Shown here: positions 1-5,228 of the stretch, piece by piece
Position numbering within the stretch: the first letter of the stretch is position 1
Layout: each line of letters opens with the position of its first letter
Assembly: GCA_016213305.1 (NCBI GenBank)
Contig: JACRAV010000351.1
Span: forward strand, 1-7,284
Direction of reading: 5' to 3'
DNA length: 7,284 bases
Source: Candidatus Zixiibacteriota bacterium
GTDB lineage: Bacteria > Zixibacteria > MSB-5A5 > GN15 > FEB-12
The notes under the pieces: generated by a model
Told to the model about the DNA's origin: nothing
What the model saw: only the letters and a program-made list of their open reading frames with translations
Databases searched by the model: none
Program-made: the position numbers and the translations under genes

Positions 1-313
1 AAATTACAATATCATGAACCGCACCCCCAAGTACAGCCCCGATCAAGATCCAGAGATACCCTGGCAAATACCCGAACTGGGCGGCCAGCACCGGCCCGAC
101 CAGCGGCCCGGCCCCCGCCATGGCGGCAAAGTGATGACCGAACAGCACCCAGCGATTGGTGGGGTGGTAGTCCTTGCCGTCGCGAAGCGTGTGCGCGGGT
201 GTCGGAAGGTCTTTGTTAAACACCAATGCTTTGGTGATGATGAACTTGGCGTAGAACCGGTAGCCGAGGGCGAACAGGAGCAGGGCAATGATGATCAGCG
301 TGGACGCATGCAT
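1..313 (-). CDS. cstA: Carbon starvation protein CstA, N-terminal part (runs off the left edge)
   Basis: Reading the minus strand from an ATG at 313 gives 104 uninterrupted residues that match the N-terminus of the CstA family, inner-membrane transporters for peptides and, in some bacteria, pyruvate. Visible hallmarks are a first membrane helix (about residues 4-18, LIIIALLLFALGYRFYAKF), then DGKDYHPTNRWVLFGHHFAA (about 48-67), then AGAGPLVGPVLAAQFGYLPG (69-88) and a second helix ending in GAVHDIVI. The GHHFAAxAGAGPLVGPVLAAQ block is the family signature, so the identification is firm. The N-terminus is shorter than that of E. coli CstA, which has an extra leading helix. An in-frame TGA lies a few codons upstream, and ATG 313 is the first ATG after it. 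The ribosome binding site is weak (GCGAG about 9 bases upstream). About 80% of the gene lies outside the window. It is in tandem with the upstream protease gene but separated by 161 bp, so it probably has its own promoter. Confidence 0.95.
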   Translation of the reverse strand, partial: MHASTLIIIALLLFALGYRFYAKFIITKALVFNKDLPTPAHTLRDGKDYHPTNRWVLFGHHFAAMAGAGPLVGPVLAAQFGYLPGYLWILIGAVLGGAVHDIVI

Positions 314-474
314 ATGTTGCAACTCGCTTACTCAATAATGACCCCTGAATATGCCCTGATTTTTGAGATTTGCAAGGCGATTTTGCGGGTTCGGACGTTG
401 AACGGCGACGACGGCATGACCATATCCCGGCGAGGCCGGATGCCATAAAGACCAGCATCATTGGGAAGGTGCGC
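314..474. other. Intergenic region between protease gene and cstA
   Basis: This 161-bp stretch separates the end of the protease gene from the start of cstA and contains no convincing gene. It should hold the cstA promoter on the minus strand. The best candidate I can find is weak: a TTGCAA (-35-like) about 18 bp before a TATTCA (-10-like), with CATTAT slightly closer to the gene as an alternative. It also contains a small hairpin at 424-441, listed separately. No intrinsic terminator with a T-run is visible after the protease gene. Confidence 0.5.
424..441. repeat. Small GC-rich hairpin downstream of the protease gene
   Basis: The inverted repeat ATCCCGGC / GCCGGAT (424-431 and 435-441) forms a 7-bp stem with one bulged C and a 3-base loop. 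A further matching GGCAT (413-417) / ATGCC (440-444) pair could compete with or extend it. It lies about 35-50 bp past the protease stop codon, where a terminator would be expected, but no T-run follows on either strand. It is therefore at best a transcript-end stabiliser or a Rho-dependent context, and may be chance. Confidence 0.25.
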
Positions 475-2349
475 TTAGAATTTGTAGCACGGATAGGTGA
501 GCGGAGGGCCTTGCATATAGAGAAAGTTTATCAATTCGCTTATATCGGATATGTCAACCCAGCCATCGCAGTCGGCGTCGCCTAAGAGTTCCGATGGAAA
601 CATCGGTTCGAAAGAGCCAAATAGAAAATCGATAAGCCGGGTCAAATCAGAGATGTCGATCATCCCGCTATTATCGGCGTCCCCGTGGGACAGGGAGAGG
701 ACGGCGCGGAAGGCATCGGCCCGCCCCCAGCCGGTCAATGTATCGGGAACTTCTGGCGCCAGAGGAACAGCGGAGTGACGAATGATTTCGTAAATAGTCG
801 CCACCGGCAAGGTATCGTTGCGAGCCAAGAGCAACGATATGATTCCGGAGACGACAGGTGCGGCACCAGAAGTGCCGCCAAAGCGGCAGTCGAAATCGGC
901 GTCGTTTGGATCATTCGGTGTGCTCGAACAGTGCCAATCGATGGGATTTCCGTACTCGTCGCGCTGATTTGGATTGAATCCCAAGCCACCAAGGCGGTCT
1001 ATACTCCAGAGATTTCCTCGAAAAGCCATATCCCCGCTCGGGGCGACAACGTCTAGTTCCGGGCCATATTGACTGTATGCCCACCTGTGTCCAGTGGTCT
1101 TAATCGCGCCCACAGCCAAGACGTTTTCAATACAAGCTGGATAGCCTACTGGGTATATAGCATACCACGAAGGAGTGGCGGAATTCCCGCTCGAGAATAC
1201 CGACGGACAACCTCTACCACCCCTCCCATGTCTGTAAGCTGAATCTAATTGCTCGCCCACTTCAGGCCAACCTGCTTCGCGCAAGTCGAAGCCCCAACTG
1301 CACGACAAGACCTCCGCACCGTTATTCCAAGCCCAATACAATGCCTCTGATAGTTCTCTGCCTGAAATCCAGTCCGCCTTTTCGCGAGAGTCAAAAATCT
1401 TTACGGGAAGCAGTTGTGCGCTGGGATTTAGGCCATATACACCGGAGAGGCGCGATGCCCCAGCCAACGAGTCAGTTGCGTGGCTGGCGGCAACAATTCC
1501 CGCGCAAGCCATTCCGTGCGCTCTGTAGTCGCCCGGCGTGGGATCATTGTCTCGCAGAGCGCTGTCCTTGGAGGCGTTGAAGTCCATCCCCGGGAGGATT
1601 CTTGAAGCAGGAATATCATAATGAGGTTCCAGTCCGTCGTCCACCAGCCCCACAGTCACTGGCCGGGACAATCCAGCAAAGTCCCAAACTGCTGACACAT
1701 TGAGATTCCCAATGACCTGAACCTGATATATTTGCTTGTCCTTGTAGTAATCAAACAACTTGTAACCATGCAGTGACACCCGCGCAGGGAATTCGGGATG
1801 AGAATATCGACAGCGCACACTGTCCACATACATATTGGCCAGCGACACAATCCTCCTCGCTCCCCGTCGCTCGTTCTTGAGCGCGTACACGTTCGACAGC
1901 CATGATAGCTCGGTTATGATGGAGACCCCGTGAGAATAATTGATACTATCTATAGAAGTGCGAGACATCCGGTGGCCAAACGCCGCAATGAACGATTCGC
2001 CTGCCAGGCAGGGCCTCCCGTCCAAGCGATAGTAGAAAGGTTCTACTCGGGATATCCCCGGTACCTTCGCAAGCGAGTCAAGGAAACTGTCATATCCTAC
2101 TCCGGTCTTCAGTGAACATGCTATAAATCCATTCAACACCGGCACACTATCATCTCGACCTGCAATTCTTGGAACCGACGCGAGAATAGCTGAGCGCGAT
2201 TCGCTTGTCACTCCATCATCGTACTTGAACACTACCTTTGTGGAGTCCACGAGAAGTACAACTTTCCCGAACGGGCCATAGTAGAAATCGGCCCCCAGCG
2301 CCAGATGTGAGGCGCACACTACCAAAACGAAAACAATCCCCTTCACCAT
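475..2349 (-). CDS. Secreted S8 (subtilisin/kexin-like) serine protease with C-terminal dockerin-like calcium loops
   Basis: This 624-residue exported peptidase starts at ATG 2349. That start gives a clean signal peptide (MVKGIVFVLVVCASHLALGA) and has AGGAGG at 2359-2364, 9 bases upstream; an ATG 72 bp further out would bury the signal peptide. Residues ~22-210 form a long prodomain-like region. The catalytic domain (~210-550) shows the S8 triad: Asp237 in GLVDDGLEPHYD, His278 in RAHGMACAGIVAA and Ser494 in GGTSGAAP, with oxyanion Asn389 in FSSGN. The VDDGLE, DNDPTP and HGxxCAG motifs resemble the kexin/proprotein-convertase branch more than classical subtilisin. An Asp-rich, Cys-bracketed insert (474-488) precedes the Ser. 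The C-terminus carries two DxDxS/DxxxDxxD loops (557-568 and 591-602), typical of dockerin type I or EF-hand repeats, and ends in PPLTYPCYKF. The gene overlaps the upstream beta-propeller gene by 7 bp, so the two are probably translationally coupled. All catalytic residues are present, so it is probably active; the substrate is unknown. Confidence 0.93.
   Translation of the reverse strand: MVKGIVFVLVVCASHLALGADFYYGPFGKVVLLVDSTKVVFKYDDGVTSESRSAILASVPRIAGRDDSVPVLNGFIACSLKTGVGYDSFLDSLAKVPGISRVEPFYYRLDGRPCLAGESFIAAFGHRMSRTSIDSINYSHGVSIITELSWLSNVYALKNERRGARRIVSLANMYVDSVRCRYSHPEFPARVSLHGYKLFDYYKDKQIYQVQVIGNLNVSAVWDFAGLSRPVTVGLVDDGLEPHYDIPASRILPGMDFNASKDSALRDNDPTPGDYRAHGMACAGIVAASHATDSLAGASRLSGVYGLNPSAQLLPVKIFDSREKADWISGRELSEALYWAWNNGAEVLSCSWGFDLREAGWPEVGEQLDSAYRHGRGGRGCPSVFSSGNSATPSWYAIYPVGYPACIENVLAVGAIKTTGHRWAYSQYGPELDVVAPSGDMAFRGNLWSIDRLGGLGFNPNQRDEYGNPIDWHCSSTPNDPNDADFDCRFGGTSGAAPVVSGIISLLLARNDTLPVATIYEIIRHSAVPLAPEVPDTLTGWGRADAFRAVLSLSHGDADNSGMIDISDLTRLIDFLFGSFEPMFPSELLGDADCDGWVDISDISELINFLYMQGPPLTYPCYKF
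556..681 (-). other. Region encoding the dockerin-like tandem calcium-loop repeat of the protease
   Basis: This part of the protease gene encodes two related units 34 residues apart: GDADNSGMIDISDLTRLIDF and GDADCDGWVDISDISELINF. In both, the loop has acidic or hydroxyl residues at positions 1, 3, 5, 9 and 12, as in calcium-binding EF-hand/dockerin loops, followed by a hydrophobic helix. Duplicated dockerin repeats mediate cohesin binding in cellulosomes. In non-cellulosomal bacteria similar pairs sit at the C-terminus of many secreted proteins, and their partner is usually unknown. The boundaries given are approximate. Confidence 0.75.
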
Positions 2350-3410
2350 ATTATCCTGCCTCCTGCGAATTGTCCGGTGCACACGGTCGGATACCGGAGA
2401 CCTGTAGGGAGACCGACGCAAATTGTTTTCTCCGGCACGTTGGTTTCCGCATCGATCAATTCAGCCGTCCCGCCCCAAAGAGAGAGGCCGAACAAGAACC
2501 GGCCATCCGATGTCACCGACAATTGATAGGGATCAAATAGATACACACTCCCCCAGCAATCGTATCCCAGTACTACTGAGTCACGATCCCGCGCTTCCGC
2601 CGTGTACACACAGTACGAATACGAGCGGGGATAACTGATCAGACTTCCAGGGGAACTATAATATACCCTTTGACCATCGGGTGAAACCACAAGGTCCCCT
2701 TGGCCGGGAACCACCAGGTCACTGAACAAAACTGAGTCAGCAGACAAATCGTAGTGTCTGAAAATGTCGACGTAGTCGGCCACTCCATTCAAGAAAAAGA
2801 AACTGCGCTCGTCCGCCGTGAATGCAACTTGGTTTTCGCCGATTGGAGATCGAGTCACGGGATATCGGCGTACTTTGTAGCGGCTCGTCAGATCTACTCG
2901 GTACAGATAGTCGCCGCCTTTGTCCCAATAGCGGCGGCCGTCACGTGTAAAACGACCGCCTCCCACCGCATCGGTATCATGAAAAACGGCCGAGTAGTCA
3001 CTGGTGCGATAGATCCAGAGGTCCTCGCCGCTAATTGCGACCAACCGATTATCCGGAGAAAGCGCAATTCGGCCCCAGGGCAATTGGCCCACCTCATTCA
3101 GTGTTTTTGTCGAGTATATCTTGACAAATCCGCCCGTGCGATTGCGGACATACAACTTGCCCCCGTCAATTGAGACGTCCAACTCTCCTGCGGCGATTGG
3201 CAGGGCAAAAGAATCCAAGGAATCTGCGGGATACCGATATCGGAAGTACGGCTTTTCAGCGGCGCCCCGGTTATCATAGAAGTATGCAGTGTACGACTGA
3301 AGGGTGTCGCCCCCATGCGAATCCACCACCCCCTTATCGCAACGAATCCAGCAAATGATCGGCAGAACTAGGAGAATGAACAAAAGCGCTATTCGTTTTG
3401 CGAGCGACAT
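2343..3410 (-). CDS. Exported beta-propeller-like protein of unknown function
   Basis: This 355-residue protein has an N-terminal hydrophobic segment after a short basic start (about residues 5-22, RIALLFILLVLPIICWI), which reads as a signal peptide or anchor. Cys20 and Cys24 are nearby, but neither sits in a good lipobox, so lipidation is doubtful. The rest shows a recurring pattern hydrophobic-x-hydrophobic-S/T-x-D-G/N-R/K followed by three hydrophobics. Examples are VSIDGGKLYV (79), IALSPDNRLVAI (115), RFTRDGRRYW (153), VAFTADERSFFFL (195), LVVSPDGQRVYY (240) and LSVTSDGRFLFGL (297). This is the outer-strand signature of YVTN/WD40-like propeller blades, so about six or seven blades are likely. 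No catalytic motif is recognised. The start ATG has GGAAGG at 3417-3422, 6 bases upstream, and a good promoter precedes it. It ends inside the start of the protease gene (ATGGTGA overlap), which suggests coordinated expression and a functional relation such as partner, substrate or regulator of the protease. That relation is inference. Confidence 0.85.
   Translation of the reverse strand: MSLAKRIALLFILLVLPIICWIRCDKGVVDSHGGDTLQSYTAYFYDNRGAAEKPYFRYRYPADSLDSFALPIAAGELDVSIDGGKLYVRNRTGGFVKIYSTKTLNEVGQLPWGRIALSPDNRLVAISGEDLWIYRTSDYSAVFHDTDAVGGGRFTRDGRRYWDKGGDYLYRVDLTSRYKVRRYPVTRSPIGENQVAFTADERSFFFLNGVADYVDIFRHYDLSADSVLFSDLVVPGQGDLVVSPDGQRVYYSSPGSLISYPRSYSYCVYTAEARDRDSVVLGYDCWGSVYLFDPYQLSVTSDGRFLFGLSLWGGTAELIDAETNVPEKTICVGLPTGLRYPTVCTGQFAGGRIIW
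2359..2364 (-). promoter_or_regulatory. Strong Shine-Dalgarno site (AGGAGG) of the protease gene
   Basis: On the minus strand AGGAGG lies 9 bases before the ATG at 2349, within the last codons of the upstream beta-propeller gene. It decides the protease start: the longer reading frame beginning at 2421 has no such site at its ATG and would place 24 basic residues before the signal peptide. Confidence 0.85.
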
Positions 3411-3479
3411 ACATTACCTTCCCCGCCCACTATTTCTCCCAAGGTTGTCAATGTCCATCCCCGATGCCTGATTCAACAC

Positions 3480-3485
3480 TATAAT
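3480..3485 (+). promoter_or_regulatory. Perfect TATAAT -10-like box facing the diguanylate cyclase gene
   Basis: TATAAT on the plus strand overlaps the minus-strand TATTAT of the divergent promoter. It would start a transcript near 3492, leaving a 5' untranslated region of about 130 bases before the ATG at 3623. No convincing -35 box exists at 16-19 bp; a TTGTCA (3445-3450) is 29 bp away. It is therefore only a candidate, perhaps activator-dependent or one half of a bidirectional promoter. Confidence 0.35.
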
Positions 3486-3510
3486 ATGCCCAGATGTGCC
3501 CATTTGTCAA
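3481..3510 (-). promoter_or_regulatory. Sigma70-type promoter for the beta-propeller/protease pair
   Basis: On the minus strand a perfect TTGACA (-35, positions 3510-3505) is followed after 18 bp by TATTAT (-10, positions 3486-3481, five of six consensus bases). Transcription would start near 3474, about 63 bases before the ATG at 3410. It is the best promoter in the window and points at the beta-propeller gene. The spacer contains a direct repeat of TGCCCA that may be an operator. Confidence 0.65.
3487..3502. repeat. TGCCCA direct repeat inside the promoter spacer
   Basis: TGCCCA occurs at 3487-3492 and again at 3497-3502, exactly 10 bp (about one helical turn) apart, and fills most of the spacer between the -35 and -10 boxes of the minus-strand promoter. 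Two same-face hexamers in this place could be bound by a regulator. The repeat is short and could be coincidence. Confidence 0.35.
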
Positions 3511-3514
3511 TCGT

Positions 3515-3528
3515 TTTCCTGCCGGAAA
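3515..3528. repeat. TTTCC-GGAAA inverted repeat next to the -35 box
   Basis: TTTCC (3515-3519) and GGAAA (3524-3528) form a short palindrome separated by four bases, immediately upstream of the minus-strand -35 element. It could be a regulator site for either divergent gene. With five-base arms the support is weak. Confidence 0.25.
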
Positions 3529-3559
3529 CACGGCTTGAATCGTATGACTCCCTTAACCT

Positions 3560-3593
3560 CTTTTGGCCCAATAAATAAACCGGGCTTTTGGCC
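3560..3593. repeat. CTTTTGGCC direct repeat upstream of the diguanylate cyclase gene
   Basis: The nine bases CTTTTGGCC occur at 3560-3568 and 3585-3593, 25 bp apart start to start, with AT-rich sequence (AATAAATAAA) between them. They lie 30-63 bp before the ATG at 3623. Depending on where transcription starts, they could be an upstream regulator site or part of the leader. GCCC (3566-3569) and GGGC (3582-3585) could also pair as a weak hairpin. Confidence 0.4.
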
Positions 3594-3622
3594 GATAATT
3601 ATCAGGAAGCACAAGATACGTT

Positions 3623-5182
3623 ATGAAGTTGTTCCTGGACCGCAACAAGACCCTTCTCCCCCGGGTGGATTCCATCTATTTTCTCACCCGGTTGATGATA
3701 TTCGTAACTTTCGGGGCGTACGCGATTTTCGGGCATTTCGACCGGATCGATATCCCGGCGATGGTTTCCATCACCACCTTGTTTATCGCCCAGCTGGTTG
3801 TCTTCGCGTTTGCCCTCCGCGGCCGATTCGACCTCAAACTGGCCTACCTGTCGGCCATCTGTTTTGACCTGATCTTCATCCCGTTGTTCATCTACTTCAC
3901 CGGCGGCGACGAGTCATCGATGTTCGTGCTGTATTATCTGACCGCCTCCGTGTCCGCGTACGTGTTGACATTCTGGTACGCGGCGACGGTGGCCGTGATA
4001 ATCACCGCCTCCTATTTCGGACTGTGGACCGGATCATTGCAAACAGAAAGCGTCTTCGGCTTCGCCATGCGGATTGGCGCCATGTGGGTCGTGTTTCTGG
4101 TTATTTCCTACGTGTCCGACTATCTTCGACGCTCCGAAGTGCGTCTGATCAAGCTGTTTGACACGCTCAACATGCGGACGGCTGAACTGGAAAAGTCGCA
4201 GGCCCAGCTGGCGGTGATTTATGAAAACACCCGAACCATGGCCGCCCTGCTGGAGCCGGATGCGGTGGTCCGCGAAGTCATGCAGATCATGAACGTCATG
4301 CTTGGTTACCAGCATTGCGCCATGATATTCTCCGACAAATCGGGGGAATTCTACTGGCGCGCCCGGACATCAGGCGGCCACACCAATTTTCATTTGAAGG
4401 CAATTCCTCACGACCGGACCGAACTGGTTCGCAAGGTGTTCAATCTTCAGGAGCCGATCCGGCTTAAGGACGTGGCCGAGCGCCCGGACTATGCGCCTCT
4501 GCAACCAACCTCCCGGTCACTTGCGCTGGTGCCGATGATTGCGCACCGGCATACCGTGGGCCTTTTGGTGGCGGAATCCGATGAAGCGGCCCTGTTCAAG
4601 GATCGCGATATCCAGCAGTTAACGATCGTCGCCCGATCGGCCGCGCTGGCCCAGGAAAATGCCGAACTGCACAAGCGCACCGCCGAATTGACCATCATCG
4701 ACGAACTGACCGACACCTTCAACTATCGCTACTTTGTCCAGAAGTTCCAGGAAGAAAAGAAACGGGCCTTGCGCTACAAAGCGCCGCTGTCGATCATTAT
4801 GGTCGATATCGACTGGTTCAAGAAGCTCAATGACTCGTACGGACATGAGGTCGGAAATGTCGTCCTGCGCGAATTGTCGCGAGTGATCAAGGGATGTGTC
4901 CGCGACGTTGACATCTTCTGTCGCTATGGCGGCGAGGAGTTTGTCGTCATTCTGCCGCAGACGCCCCAGTCGGAGGCCGCGGTGATCGGGGAACGCATCA
5001 GATCACAGATAGAAAATACTGTTGTGGATACCGGTAAAACCGGTAAAGTAAAGGTGACCGTATCGGTGGGAATCAGCTCGTACCCCGAAAACGGCAAGTC
5101 GCACGAGGACTTGGTATCAGTGGCCGACCAGGCGCTGTACCGGGCCAAGGGATCGGGTAAGAATCTGGTATGTATAGTGTGA
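3623..5182 (+). CDS. Membrane diguanylate cyclase: six-helix sensor, GAF, GGDEF (GGEEF)
   Basis: This 519-residue protein is predicted to make cyclic di-GMP from two GTP at the inner membrane. Residues ~17-166 contain about six membrane helices. The stretch FDLIFIPLFIYFTGG then FVLYYLTASVSAYVL resembles the membrane domain of PilS/NtrY-like sensor kinases. A helical linker (~167-200) leads to a GAF-like domain (~201-345), and a second helix repeats the motif RTAEL (185-189 and 352-356). The GGDEF domain (~355-517) opens with DELTDTFNYRYF and has the metal/GTP site DIDWFKKLND (395-404) and an intact active-site GGEEF (436-440). RDVD (427-430), exactly five residues before GGEEF, is the product-inhibition I-site. 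ATG 3623 is the first start after an in-frame TAA at 3596; AGGAAG lies rather far (13 bases) upstream. nagZ follows after 46 bp, so it is probably the first gene of a three-gene operon. The ligand sensed by the GAF or membrane domain is unknown. Confidence 0.95.
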   Translation: MKLFLDRNKTLLPRVDSIYFLTRLMIFVTFGAYAIFGHFDRIDIPAMVSITTLFIAQLVVFAFALRGRFDLKLAYLSAICFDLIFIPLFIYFTGGDESSMFVLYYLTASVSAYVLTFWYAATVAVIITASYFGLWTGSLQTESVFGFAMRIGAMWVVFLVISYVSDYLRRSEVRLIKLFDTLNMRTAELEKSQAQLAVIYENTRTMAALLEPDAVVREVMQIMNVMLGYQHCAMIFSDKSGEFYWRARTSGGHTNFHLKAIPHDRTELVRKVFNLQEPIRLKDVAERPDYAPLQPTSRSLALVPMIAHRHTVGLLVAESDEAALFKDRDIQQLTIVARSAALAQENAELHKRTAELTIIDELTDTFNYRYFVQKFQEEKKRALRYKAPLSIIMVDIDWFKKLNDSYGHEVGNVVLRELSRVIKGCVRDVDIFCRYGGEEFVVILPQTPQSEAAVIGERIRSQIENTVVDTGKTGKVKVTVSVGISSYPENGKSHEDLVSVADQALYRAKGSGKNLVCIV

Positions 5183-5216
5183 AAGACATCGTTGCTTGTG
5201 ACATCAGGACAACCGT

Positions 5217-5222
5217 GGGGAG
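5217..5222 (+). promoter_or_regulatory. Shine-Dalgarno site (GGGGAG) of nagZ
   Basis: GGGGAG sits 6 bases before the ATG at 5229. An in-frame TGA at 5223-5225 rules out any earlier start, so the site and the stop together fix the nagZ start. Confidence 0.75.
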
Positions 5223-5228
5223 TGAGCA

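Noticed and set aside
43..288. 81-codon minus-strand open frame overlapping cstA
   Set aside because: It is the wrong frame of the same strand; the frame starting at 313 gives the CstA signature motifs.
427..439. CCGGC-GAG-GCCGG as an intrinsic terminator of the protease operon
   Set aside because: The stem is short and no run of T follows on the minus strand; kept only as a low-confidence hairpin.
14..448. 144-codon plus-strand open frame at the left edge
   Set aside because: It is antisense to the clearly recognised cstA start and to the intergenic region; the translation has no domain-like pattern.
2350..2421. Longer N-terminus for the protease starting at ATG 2421
   Set aside because: It would add 24 mostly basic residues before a textbook signal peptide and lies deep in the propeller gene; the AGGAGG at 2359-2364 supports the start at 2349.
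3350..3410. Lipoprotein signal (Cys20 or Cys24) in the propeller protein
   Set aside because: The residues before both Cys (PII-C and WIR-C) do not fit the L-A/S-G/A-C lipobox, so lipidation is not claimed.
3446..3451. Second TTGACA on the minus strand as another promoter for the propeller gene
   Set aside because: Nothing like a -10 box lies 15-19 bp downstream; that stretch is G+C-rich (GTGGGCGGGG) and overlaps the ribosome binding region.
3594..3599. GATAAT as the -10 box of the cyclase gene
   Set aside because: No -35 partner at proper distance, and transcription would start at or inside the AGGAAG ribosome binding site.
3496..3867. 123-codon plus-strand open frame at the start of the cyclase gene
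   Set aside because: It overlaps the cyclase in another frame, has no family resemblance and no ribosome binding site that I can see.
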